Shown here piece by piece: positions 8,430-17,700 of a stretch of 64,000 nt of DNA. The notes under the pieces are model-generated. The model searched no databases and was not told the DNA's origin. It was given only the letters and a program-made list of their open reading frames with translations. The stretch spans positions 1 to 64,000 of the forward strand of contig CAJUHV010000002.1 in NCBI GenBank assembly GCA_910586445.1. Direction: 5' to 3'. The stretch comes from an uncultured Eubacterium sp. Its GTDB lineage: Bacteria > Bacillota > Clostridia > Lachnospirales > Lachnospiraceae. Numbering within the stretch: position 1 is the stretch's first letter; every line of letters starts with the position of its first letter. Position numbers and translations under genes: made by a program.

Positions 8430-9110
8430 ATGTACCGCATATTTATGATCGAGGATGATCAAGGCATTCTAGAAGCCGTAAAAAACATAGGTGAAAAATG
8501 GGAGCTGCAGATTACAGGCGTGAAAAATTTTCGCAGTATTCTTACAGAATTTTCGGCAGGCCAGCCGCATTTGGTCATTATGGATATCGGCCTTCCGGCC
8601 TTTGACGGCTATTACTGGTGCAAGGAAATTCGAAAAATATCAAATGTGCCGATTATTTTTCTGTCTTCGGCTTCTGACTGCATGAATATGGTTATGGCGA
8701 TGAATATGGGAGGCGATGATTTTATCGCAAAGCCGTTTGACTATGACCTGCTGATTGCCAAAATACAGGCGCTGCTGCGCCGGGCATATGATTTCGCTTC
8801 GAATATGCCGATTTTAGAGCACAGGGGAGCATTTTTAAATGTGGAAAATGCTACAATAACCTATCAGGATGCTTCGATTGCGCTTACGAAAAATGAGCAG
8901 AGGATTCTGGCACTTTTAATGGAAAATAAAGGCTGCATTGTCAGCAGGGAGCGGCTGATGGATGCTTTATGGGAGTCGGACTGCTATATCGATGACAATA
9001 CGCTTACCGTCAATGTCAACCGCCTGCGTAAAAAATTAGAAGCAAACGGGTTGAAGGATTTTATCCAGACAAAATTTGGCGCGGGCTATTATATCGGGGA
9101 TATCAGCTGA
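8430..9110 (+). CDS. BceR-like response regulator
   Basis: OmpR-family regulator of 226 residues. The receiver domain has the acidic pair in MIEDDQGI, the phospho-acceptor Asp in LVIMDIGLPAFDG and the Lys in FIAKPFDYDLL. The C-terminal winged helix has LTKNEQRILALLMENKG and ends TKFGAGYYIG. Together with the next three genes it forms a BceRSAB-type module: such systems sense and remove cell-wall-active antimicrobial peptides, the kinase reading transport activity of its own ABC transporter. AGGAGG precedes the ATG at 8430; the earlier in-frame ATG at 8409 would place that ribosome site inside the gene. A matching BceR-type site precedes the transporter. Confidence 0.93.
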   Translation: MYRIFMIEDDQGILEAVKNIGEKWELQITGVKNFRSILTEFSAGQPHLVIMDIGLPAFDGYYWCKEIRKISNVPIIFLSSASDCMNMVMAMNMGGDDFIAKPFDYDLLIAKIQALLRRAYDFASNMPILEHRGAFLNVENATITYQDASIALTKNEQRILALLMENKGCIVSRERLMDALWESDCYIDDNTLTVNVNRLRKKLEANGLKDFIQTKFGAGYYIGDIS

Positions 9111-9169
9111 TCGTATATCAAAAACTTGATTTTCTGGGAAAAAACTTGACTTAATAGGGAGGTAACGGC

Positions 9170-10156
9170 ATGCGGTTTGCTGTTCAATATATCAGGGAGC
9201 ATATAGGAATACTGTTTATGCAGCTGCTGTTTGCCGGCATATTCGCAGCTGCCTTTTTACTGTATCATCTGCCTGTCGCAGCGGTGTTATATCCGGCTTT
9301 TCTCTGCTTTTGTGCGGGCTGTCTGTATATGGCATATTGTATCTGTAAGGCTTATAAAAGGCATCAGGTGCTTATGCGCATGCAGTCTATGCGTGGATAT
9401 ACAATGAAGGAACAGTTTTTCTGCCGTGCCGACAGCCGGGATCAGGATTATTATAAGATTATATTAAAATTGTGTGATGAAATGCAGTCGATCGAAGATC
9501 AAAGGGCTGGAAATTACCGGGAGATGATGGATTACTTTACCGTATGGGTACATCAGATTAAGACACCGATTGCCTCCATGCGGCTGCACCTTGCCGCGGT
9601 AGATTCAGACCTGTCGAGAAGGCTGATGTCAGACCTGCTCCATATCGAGCATTATGTGGAAATGGTGCTGACTTATTTTAAGACGGGTTCTGATGTATCT
9701 GATTATGTATTTCACGTGGTCAGCCTGGATGAGATACTGAAAGAGAATATACGCAGGCTGCGCGGAGATTTTATTATAAAAAAACTCGGCCTTATCTATG
9801 AGCCTTCGGGTGAAACGGCTGTTTCTGACGGGAAATGGCTGTCGTTTGTAATAGAGCAGATTCTGTCCAATGCACTCAAGTATACAAATGAAGGAAATAT
9901 CACAATTACCGTGGAAAGTCCAAAGACGCTGTGCATAGCGGATACTGGGATCGGCATTGCGCCGCAGGATCTTCCGCGCATATTTGAGAAGGGATATACC
10001 GGGGCAAACGGGCGGGCAGATCAGCGGGCAAGCGGGCTCGGGCTGTATTTATGCAGGCAGATCTTAAACCGCCTGGGGCATGAAATATCGATCCTATCTG
10101 AAGCAGAGTCCGGCACGATCGTGCGCATTGATTTAAACAGGTCAAATGTGACATAA
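9170..10156 (+). CDS. BceS-like intramembrane-sensing histidine kinase
   Basis: A 328-residue kinase with two membrane segments (about 12-32 and 36-58) joined by almost no extracellular loop, the hallmark of BceS-type kinases that sense through a partner permease. The phospho-acceptor His (~128) lies in FTVWVHQIKTPIASM, and the ATPase domain shows EQILSNALKYTNEG and the G boxes ADTGIGI and ASGLGLYLCRQI. GGGAGG is 8 bases upstream of the ATG. It follows the regulator after 59 bases. The regulator's probable operator overlaps the last codons of this gene. Confidence 0.95.
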   Translation: MRFAVQYIREHIGILFMQLLFAGIFAAAFLLYHLPVAAVLYPAFLCFCAGCLYMAYCICKAYKRHQVLMRMQSMRGYTMKEQFFCRADSRDQDYYKIILKLCDEMQSIEDQRAGNYREMMDYFTVWVHQIKTPIASMRLHLAAVDSDLSRRLMSDLLHIEHYVEMVLTYFKTGSDVSDYVFHVVSLDEILKENIRRLRGDFIIKKLGLIYEPSGETAVSDGKWLSFVIEQILSNALKYTNEGNITITVESPKTLCIADTGIGIAPQDLPRIFEKGYTGANGRADQRASGLGLYLCRQILNRLGHEISILSEAESGTIVRIDLNRSNVT

Positions 10157-10162
10157 ATGTAA
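10149..10162 (+). promoter_or_regulatory. Probable BceR-type binding site
   Basis: TGACA-TAAA-TGTAA at 10149-10162 matches the TNACA-N4-TGTAA inverted repeat described for BceR-like regulators. A second, looser half-site pair (TACA ... TGTAA) follows at about 10167-10182. The site lies upstream of the ABC transporter genes, where a BceR-type regulator would activate them; a -10-like TATGATAAT precedes the bceA-like start. The match is by eye. Confidence 0.65.
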
Positions 10163-10254
10163 GAAGTACAAGGGAAATGTAAGCTCAATCAATGGAATGC
10201 ATTTCTCTTTTTTTGTTATGATAATGCTACCAGAAATTAAAGGAGGGATTGCTT

Positions 10255-11022
10255 ATGGGCAGCATTTTAGAAGTAAATGCGTTGAAAAAAATCTATACGA
10301 CACGGTTTGGAGCAAATCAGGTGACAGCTCTTAGAAATGTCGGCTTTTCAGTGGAAAAAGGTGAGTATGTAGCTATAATGGGCGAATCAGGATCGGGAAA
10401 AACTACGCTGCTGAATATTCTGGCAGCATTGGATAAGCCGACGAGCGGTTCAGTGCTGCTGAATGGAAAAGATCTTACAAAGATCTCAGAAAATGATTTA
10501 TCAGGCTTCCGCAGGGATCATCTTGGCTTTGTATTTCAGGATTTCAACCTGCTGGACACATTTACGCTTGAAGATAATATTTACCTGCCTCTGGTGCTTG
10601 CACAAATGCCGTACCAGAAGATGAATGAAAGGCTGCAGCCCATTGCCAGAATGCTGGGCATTACCCAGCTGCTGAAAAAATATCCATACGAAGTATCCGG
10701 CGGACAGAAGCAGAGGGCAGCTGTTGCCAGGGCGCTGATTACAAATCCAAATCTGATTCTGGCGGATGAGCCGACAGGCGCGTTGGATTCGAGAGCAGCT
10801 GACGAGCTGCTGAGGCTGTTTGCCGCGGTAAATAAGACCGGGCAGACGATACTGATGGTTACGCATTCGACAGCTGCAGCCAGCAGGGCCGGCAGAGTAT
10901 TGTTTATTAAGGATGGAGAAGTGTTCCACCAGATTTACCGTGGTGATGACAGCGATGAGGATCTGTATAAGAAAATATCTTATACATTGACAGTACTTAT
11001 GACAGGAGGTGATCGCAGATGA
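10255..11022 (+). CDS. BceA-like ABC transporter ATPase
   Basis: ATP-binding subunit (255 residues) of a MacB/BceA-type exporter that energises removal of peptide antibiotics from the membrane surface. Walker A is GESGSGKTTL, the signature is VSGGQKQRAAVARAL, Walker B is LILADEPTGALD and the switch His is in VTHS. The Q loop lies in FVFQDFNLLDTF. The ATG at 10255 has AAAGGAGGG upstream; a TTG six bases earlier is less likely. It overlaps the permease gene by four bases (ATGA), which implies translational coupling. Confidence 0.97.
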   Translation: MGSILEVNALKKIYTTRFGANQVTALRNVGFSVEKGEYVAIMGESGSGKTTLLNILAALDKPTSGSVLLNGKDLTKISENDLSGFRRDHLGFVFQDFNLLDTFTLEDNIYLPLVLAQMPYQKMNERLQPIARMLGITQLLKKYPYEVSGGQKQRAAVARALITNPNLILADEPTGALDSRAADELLRLFAAVNKTGQTILMVTHSTAAASRAGRVLFIKDGEVFHQIYRGDDSDEDLYKKISYTLTVLMTGGDRR

Positions 11023-13256
11023 CTGGCAGAAAGATAAATTTACGTCTGTATACAAAGCTGGCATGGAATGGAATCCAAAACAACCGCCAGCTGTATGATC
11101 CATATCTTATATCAGGCATGGCAATGGCTGCGGTATTTTATATACTGGCTTTTCTGGCGGATTCCCAGCTGGTTCACAAGGTCAGGGGAGGCGGGGCAGC
11201 AATGACTACGCTGCTGGTATCCGGCTCATGGCTGATCGGCCTGTTTTCTGTACCTTTTTTACTGTATACAAGCACTGCGCTCGTGAAAAAACGGAAAAAG
11301 GAGCTGGGGCTGTATTATATACTCGGCATGAACCGGAACAATATAACAGTGCTGATCTTTTGGGAGACAATCATCACGTATGTAATAGCTGTACCGGCGG
11401 GCATTTTTATAGGTGCTGTCTTTTCGAAAGCGGCAGAATTAGGGCTTTTGAATATTATGGGGGAAGAGATCAGCTACCGCATTTATATAGATGGGAAGGC
11501 TGTCTGTTACGATGCACTCTTATATGCCGCAGTCTATGCCTGCATTTTTGTAAATACAGTAAGACAGGTACGCGGACATCGTCCGATCGAACTTCTGCAT
11601 AGTGATTCGATAGGGGAGCAGCCGCCTAAGGACCGCTGGGCGTTTGTCATAGTCGCAGCCGTGATGATTGTTTCTGCGTATGTGCTGGCCTGCTCCATTC
11701 GTCAGCCTCGAGAGGCTTTGGAGTATTGTTTTATAATCGCGGCGCTGATTATTGCAGGGACTTATCTTTTGTTTATTGCAGGTTCTGTATTTTTGTGCAG
11801 GACACTGCAGAGAAACAAGCGCTATTATTACCAGACTTCGCATTTTGTCATGATTTCCTCGCTTACGTACCGCATGAAGCGAAACGGTGCAGGACTTGCC
11901 TCCATCTGCATTTTGTCCACGGCAATATTAGTTGCATTGACAGGGAGCATAGGCTATTATGCAGGCACAGGCAGCATTGTGGAACGCATGAGCCCTTATG
12001 ATCTGAGTGTCCAGATAAAGGATTTAGACGGGATCGAGTCTTATGCGGCAGCATGCAGAGCACAGATTGAGCAGACATTTATGGAGCTTGGCGTACAAAA
12101 GAAGTCATTTTATGAATGCTGTTATGCCGGACTCTATGCGCCTGTCAAAGCGGATGTACTGGATCTTTTTTCTGTTTTGAATCAAGAAGTAAAACCAGAA
12201 TCAAAATCAGATCAAAAATCAAGTGCAAAATCAGACACGAGACTGGAACAAAAGGCTGCTCAGGCAGATCTGGCAGCAGATGTGGATAAAGAAATTTCAG
12301 CAGCAAAAAATACGTCAGAGTCTTTCGCACAAGATCAGCAGCAGGGCCGTCTTTGCAGTGTGCGCATTATGCAGCTGTCGGATTATAATCAGCTCTGTGG
12401 TACGCATGAAGAGCTGAATAACGATGAGATTCTGATTGCCTGTACAGATTCAGATCAAAAAGATGCCGCAGAACAAATCAATCAGCTCAAAAGCTGGGAT
12501 GGAAGTCTGTATACCGTAAAAAAGGCTGCTGAAAAAATCCCGAAATTGTCATCTTTTAAGCTGGAGAATCATCCGGAAGATCTGACAGCGGGCAGCATAT
12601 TGGCTGTAACAGCAGACTTAAAAAGCTTTTGGGGCGGCTTTGAGGTTTCTAATCATGAAGCTTCTAATCATGAAGCTTCTAATCATGAAATCGGCTTTTT
12701 CTGGGAATACGACGCAGATCTGCAGGACGATCCTATCATGCAGAGAAAAGCTTATGATCTGCTTGACAGCAGGCTGGAACAGCTGGCACAGTCTTATGGA
12801 AAGGAAAAAGCTGTATGCGGTTTTAAGGCAGATAAAATTGACAGGATGAAAAGCCTGACAGGAGGGCTGATGTTTTTGGCGTTTGTTATTTGCGGAGTGT
12901 TTGTTTTTGTGGCAACGCTGATTATGTATTATAAACAGATTTCAGAAGGCTGCGAGGATAGGAATCAGTTTTCCATAATGCAGAAAATAGGCATGAAGAA
13001 AGAGGAAATCAGGCGGAGCATAAATGTACAGATGCTGACCGTGTTCGGCTTTCCGCTGGCTGTGGCAGGAATCCACTTAGTCTTTATGCTGCCTATGATT
13101 GATCTGATTATGCGGTACGCAGTGCTGGATGATAAACCGCTGCTGATCAAGGTGACTCTGGCCAGCTATCTGTCATTTGCAGCAGCATATGCATTTGTAT
13201 ATAAGCTGACCACCAGAACGTATTACCGGATTGTTAATAAAAGGACTGATTCGTAA
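11019..13256 (+). CDS. BceB-like ABC transporter permease
   Basis: Membrane subunit of 745 residues with FtsX-like segments at the N-terminal and C-terminal parts (about 30-330 and 615-740) and a large extracytoplasmic domain between (about 340-610), the layout of BceB permeases that bind the peptide and signal to BceS. Within the extracytoplasmic domain there is a Lys/Ser/Asp/Gln-rich stretch (~390-440) and three copies of SNHEA (residues ~544-557), encoded by a 15-bp tandem repeat at 12648-12692. GGAGG lies upstream of the start. The inserted repeats are unlike the rest of the protein and may vary between strains. Confidence 0.93.
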   Translation: MTGRKINLRLYTKLAWNGIQNNRQLYDPYLISGMAMAAVFYILAFLADSQLVHKVRGGGAAMTTLLVSGSWLIGLFSVPFLLYTSTALVKKRKKELGLYYILGMNRNNITVLIFWETIITYVIAVPAGIFIGAVFSKAAELGLLNIMGEEISYRIYIDGKAVCYDALLYAAVYACIFVNTVRQVRGHRPIELLHSDSIGEQPPKDRWAFVIVAAVMIVSAYVLACSIRQPREALEYCFIIAALIIAGTYLLFIAGSVFLCRTLQRNKRYYYQTSHFVMISSLTYRMKRNGAGLASICILSTAILVALTGSIGYYAGTGSIVERMSPYDLSVQIKDLDGIESYAAACRAQIEQTFMELGVQKKSFYECCYAGLYAPVKADVLDLFSVLNQEVKPESKSDQKSSAKSDTRLEQKAAQADLAADVDKEISAAKNTSESFAQDQQQGRLCSVRIMQLSDYNQLCGTHEELNNDEILIACTDSDQKDAAEQINQLKSWDGSLYTVKKAAEKIPKLSSFKLENHPEDLTAGSILAVTADLKSFWGGFEVSNHEASNHEASNHEIGFFWEYDADLQDDPIMQRKAYDLLDSRLEQLAQSYGKEKAVCGFKADKIDRMKSLTGGLMFLAFVICGVFVFVATLIMYYKQISEGCEDRNQFSIMQKIGMKKEEIRRSINVQMLTVFGFPLAVAGIHLVFMLPMIDLIMRYAVLDDKPLLIKVTLASYLSFAAAYAFVYKLTTRTYYRIVNKRTDS
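12648..12692 (+). repeat. 15-bp in-frame tandem repeat inside the BceB-like permease
   Basis: Two full copies of tctaatcatgaagct (12648-12662, 12663-12677) and a third that diverges at its end (12678-12692). Each unit encodes SNHEA or a close form. The unit length is a multiple of three, so copy-number changes keep the frame. Confidence 0.9.
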
Positions 13257-13354
13257 GCATACCACGCGCGCTAAAGGAGTCAGAATAAAAGAATGGATAA
13301 AAATTTGAAAGAAATTTTAAATAAAAGATTGAATATAAGAGAGGTATTTTTATT

Positions 13355-13492
13355 ATGCATAAGAAAAAATGGATGAAAATAGGTTTGGCGGTTGTGTTTT
13401 TCGTATTATTACAAAAGGCTTTATCCGGCGGGTCAGGCAGGAAACCCTATACTTCCGTCCGAATAGGCGATTATAGGGATTCAAGCTGGTAA
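13355..13492 (+). CDS. Putative 45-residue membrane or secreted peptide
   Basis: The ATG at 13355 opens a frame to TAA at 13490-13492. The peptide has a basic start (MHKKKWMK), a hydrophobic core of about 13 residues (IGLAVVFFVLLQK) and a polar, basic C-terminal half ending YRDSSW. This is the form of a short signal-anchor or a cleavable signal followed by a ~22-residue peptide. GAGAGG lies 11 bases upstream, so the ribosome site is acceptable but not strong. It follows the Bce-like transporter by 98 bases. I do not recognise the family. It could be an immunity, signalling or stress peptide, but that is a guess. Confidence 0.5.
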   Translation: MHKKKWMKIGLAVVFFVLLQKALSGGSGRKPYTSVRIGDYRDSSW

Positions 13493-13513
13493 ACAAGTGA
13501 TACGAAATTGGAA

Positions 13514-13522
13514 GGGGGGGGG
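13514..13522 (+). repeat. Poly-G tract of nine
   Basis: Nine consecutive G residues in an otherwise AT-rich gap, about 150 bases before the Rpn-like gene and 22 bases after the stop of the small peptide gene. Runs of this kind are prone to slippage. Confidence 0.9.
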
Positions 13523-13674
13523 TACGCAGAAACATAGATTTGCAGCTGAATATATATCAATGTATATGAATGGATGTTGTATTTTTCTCTATAGAATGGT
13601 AAGATAAAGTAGAATGCGAAGCAGCAGAGAGAATGCATTACAGATGAAGCATAGCAAAAGAAATGGGGAACTGA

Positions 13675-14637
13675 ATGGCAAATACACCGTATGACGACGT
13701 GTTTCGGACACTGCTGAACGACTGTTCGAACCTGATTGTGCCGGTAGTAAATGAGATTTTTCATGAAAACTACATCGGCAGCGAAGAAGTCGTATTTTAT
13801 CCGAATGAGCATTATATAAACAGACAGGACGGGGAAGAGGAAAAGCGGGTGACGGATACCTGCTTTATCATAGAACCCGGCAGCATCAAAAAATACCACT
13901 TTGAATGTCAGAGCACCGCCGACAGCAGCCTGCTGGTGAGGATCTTCGAATATGCGGCCCAGATAGCCCTGGATTACGGGGAGCTAGAGGAAAATATTCT
14001 GGATGTGAGCTTTCCGCATTCAGCAGTATTGTTCCTGCGCCATGGGAAGCGGACGCCTGATGAGATGAAGATCCGCATAACCACGCCCGGCGGGGCTGTG
14101 GAATATGGGATTCCTGTCATAAAACTGCAGGACTATGCATTAGGGGAGATCTTTGAAAAGAAGCTGCTGTTTTTTATTCCGTTCTACATATTCACGCATG
14201 AGAAGCGCTTTGGGATCTATGACACAGACCCTGCCCTGTTGGACGCGCTGAAAGGGGAGTATGAATATATCAGGAACCGGCTGGAACAAATGTGCAGGAA
14301 TCATGAAATAGATGAATATACGAGGTGCACGATTGCCGATATGTCAAACAGGGTATTGGAATACATCGCAGCCGGGCATGGTCCGGTAAAGGAAGGAGTG
14401 AGTGCTGTCATGACAGGAAGGATTTTGGATTATGAGGCAAAAAGAATAAAATTAGAAGCTTTAGAACAAGGAATTTCCCAGGGAATCTCGCAGGGAATTT
14501 CCCAAGGAATTTCACAGGGAGCAGAACAGGGAAGACAGCAGACACTGATTGAACTGGTGCATGACGGCATACTGACAGCGGAAGAAGCTGCAAAGAGAAT
14601 GCATAAAAGCATCGATGAATTAAAAATGATGTTATGA
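13675..14637 (+). CDS. Rpn/PDDEXK-type nuclease family protein
   Basis: A 320-residue member of the Rpn (recombination-promoting nuclease) / PD-(D/E)XK transposase-like family. Family features are the N-terminal PYDDVFRTLLNDC, the nuclease core D-T-C-F-I-I (about 62-67) followed by YHFECQS (E and Q typical of the active site) and LVRIFEYAAQIAL, and a C-terminal helical region. Four tandem ISQG units precede GAEQGRQQTLIELV, then the common C-terminal motif GILTAEEAAKRMHKS. In this family such repeats vary in number and alternative internal starts can make small regulatory products. Role here unknown; probably DNA cleavage in stress or phage response. GGGGAACTGA is the only ribosome-like site. 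Confidence 0.85.
   Translation: MANTPYDDVFRTLLNDCSNLIVPVVNEIFHENYIGSEEVVFYPNEHYINRQDGEEEKRVTDTCFIIEPGSIKKYHFECQSTADSSLLVRIFEYAAQIALDYGELEENILDVSFPHSAVLFLRHGKRTPDEMKIRITTPGGAVEYGIPVIKLQDYALGEIFEKKLLFFIPFYIFTHEKRFGIYDTDPALLDALKGEYEYIRNRLEQMCRNHEIDEYTRCTIADMSNRVLEYIAAGHGPVKEGVSAVMTGRILDYEAKRIKLEALEQGISQGISQGISQGISQGAEQGRQQTLIELVHDGILTAEEAAKRMHKSIDELKMML
14470..14517 (+). repeat. 12-bp tandem repeat, four copies, inside the Rpn-like gene
   Basis: Units start at 14470, 14482, 14494 and 14506 (form ggaatttcccag with one to three changes). They encode G-ISQ-G repeats. The unit keeps the reading frame, so gain or loss of copies changes the linker before the C-terminal helix. Confidence 0.9.
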
Positions 14638-14714
14638 CTGATCCAAGCAGGTCTGATGTGCCGTGGTGATCAGAAAAGACGATATAAGTAAGAAAAAGAA
14701 ATGAGGTGTCATGG

Positions 14715-17700
14715 ATGCTGGTATTACGTGCGAATGAAGAGCAGGTAAATACATTTGATAAAATAATTCAGACAATGGGATCGCAGGTTGCCTGGGAAGG
14801 GCGGTTTATTGTTTTAGATGATCAGCTGATTATGGAAGGGACTGTACGTTCTTTGTGTTTTCAGTTTGATGCGAGGGAAGTAGTGACAGATTTAATAGAC
14901 CTGCCGGTACAGGAGAGTGTGGTATTGGATATGACCCAGCATCCAAAGCTGGAAGAATTAGTCAATATGGCTCTTTATGCATTTGGAAAGTGGGGAATGT
15001 TAAAGGGGCTGCGTGTTGACCAGAGTTTTTCTCAGTTAAACCAGCTGTTTAATAAGATTTTGAGCATGTATTATATCGAACCGGCATTCCGCAAAGAAAA
15101 TTTCCGGTTTTACAAACAGGGTGTCCGCATTACATATGAGGAAGTCTTTGAGACAGTATTGGAATCGGAGAAGCGGCTGGAGGACGATCCGGCAGCAGAA
15201 TCTGCGGGATTGTGGCACAAGCTGATCTGGAAGAACAGGCAGCGGTCATTTAAAAAAGAGCAGACTGCATTAGCCGAACGGATGGAAGACCGGATTGGCA
15301 ATAATTTTTACCACGTAGGCTACCAGTGTCCAAAATGTTCGCAAAATCTATATATGGCGGTCTATCCTGATGGGAAAGAGATGCGCATTGATACAGAAGA
15401 GCTTGGCGTATATCTGGCGCGCGTGTATACATGCCAAAACTGTAATTGTTTTTATACGCCGAGACCTGAGCGGCTCCTTTCCGAAGGGCTTATATATGAA
15501 ATGGCTTTTGGCGATGATACGAAAGCATATGAAGACTACTTAGAGCTGCTTGGAGAATCGGCAGAACGGGCTGCAAACTTTAAATACAATGAGTATGAGG
15601 CGCTGCGCAATCGAAGGCTGCGCAATGAAGAAAAAAATGCAGAAAAAAATAAAGAAAAAAATGAATCGAAGCCACATACGGATAATCCAGATTTCTTAAA
15701 TGATCCAAAAGATGCCCTGCGTCAGATGGAAGAGTTCAGCCGCAAAGCAGGAAATCTGTCAGATGCGGTTTTCCAGCGTTTTGTAGACCGTGTAGAAGAG
15801 GGATTTTATCCTGATTCTGTAGTAGCAAAGCATGAGAAAAAGATTCTGGCACAGGTGCGGAAGAGGGAAGAGAAAGCAGCCAGAAACGGCATGGGACTTA
15901 GTACCGGCAGCAGAGAAGCGGCAATAGATGAAACAATAAATGGAATAATAGATGGAACCAAGGGTGCTGCAGATTCTGGCGGACCGACAGAACATTCCTT
16001 AGAAAAAACACTGGGTCTGCCGGACGGGCCGGAAGGTGCCGGCAGCTTAACAAATTCCCGTTATGAAAAAAACATGGCACGAAACGATGGCAGTCATGAT
16101 ATGGCATTAAACGACGACGGCCAGTATGATATGGCGCTAAATGACGACGGCCAGTATGATATGGCATTAAACGACGACGGACGTTACAGTGGTGCGGGGC
16201 AAAATACAGTCAGTTCGAATGAGCAGTCAGCAGATCCGGCTCTGGGAGGAAAGGAAAAGGAAAACGGAGAGGCACTGCGCCGTGATGAAGCAGGCAGCAC
16301 CGGACGGCAGCGGGACAGCGGCAGGCCGTCAGGTTTTCTGGCTGAGGCTGTCGGATTGAAAGAGGCTCATCTGTATCAGCAGGATATTGGAAACCTGTCC
16401 GAACGGAGCGAAAAGTATAAGCAGAGAATTTTTGTAATAGACCGGTTATCCGAGCGGCAGAAAACGGAGCTGAAAAGGGATATCAATAATGATAAGCAGC
16501 TGACAGAATATGATAAAAAAGAGCTGCTGAAACCGATTGAAGAATATGAGTTCCAGGTAAAGGTTGAAGCCATTGAACGCAAGTTTGAAAACAGCAGAAA
16601 CAGAAATTATGCCAATATCCGTAAGGTGATCAGAGATCTGGAAGAAGACGAGATGCCGCAGGAGGCAAAACAGGCGATTACAAATAAGCTGGATGAGCTG
16701 GGACAGCAGTGCGGCATGCAGGAAGTCCGTGCGCTGATTAACCAGACGCCGGATGATATAGACCGTACACAATATCAGGAGCTGGAGCATAAGCTGAAAA
16801 GGTATGATGGGCTTGATCTTTCGCCATTTGATGAAGATTTGAAAAGGCTGCGCACCGGAGCGGAAAAAAAGGAGATCAGCTATTTAATCAAACGGTCCAG
16901 AAAGCGCAGCCGTCAGGATCTGGTGACTTTAATGAGGCGGCTGGAAGACAGGGAATTTACGGATGAAAGTGTAGAGCCGTATATGGGAGCCATTCAGGAT
17001 AAAGTGCGGGAGATGGATAAGATCAGTCTGGATAAGCTGCTTGGAAACCTGCATTCCATGGATCTTTCGACTGCGGCAGCTGTTTATGAGCGGATTGAGC
17101 AGGGAAATTTTCTGCCAGAGCTAAAAATAGATGCTTTGGAAATGCTTTCCAGGCGGCTGCAGAAAATCCGTACCGATGAATGTGAATTATTGGTTCGCAA
17201 GCTGCAGGAGGAGATGGATGGCACGATCAAAGAAAATGCCAGGCATCATTTTTACCCGGCCAGAAAGGTGATGCTAAAGACTGCGGAACCAGAAGAGATA
17301 CGGGTAATTGAAAATGCGCTAAAGGCATACGCACCGGGCAGGAGCAAATTTGAATATCCTATTTTTACGGTAGATACGTCCAGAGACCACAGTGGAAGGG
17401 AAGGCATGATGCTGACACCGGAAAACCTGTTTTACAGTACCCGGCTGAATGCATATGAGATTCCGGTCGATTCGATTGAGTCAATCAGCGCTTCTACAGG
17501 GCTGCTTAACCGCAAGCTGACATTAGAGGAGGCAAACGGTGCCAGGCATAAGCTGCCGTATGCAGTAGGTACAGGCGAAATGCAGGAGTGGGCAGAGATT
17601 CTGGAAGGATTTATACAATATCTGCAGGAAAAACCGGAATCCAGAAAACTGGAATATCTGGCAAAGGATAAGCATGATACGATCTGCTGTTACCGCTGCG

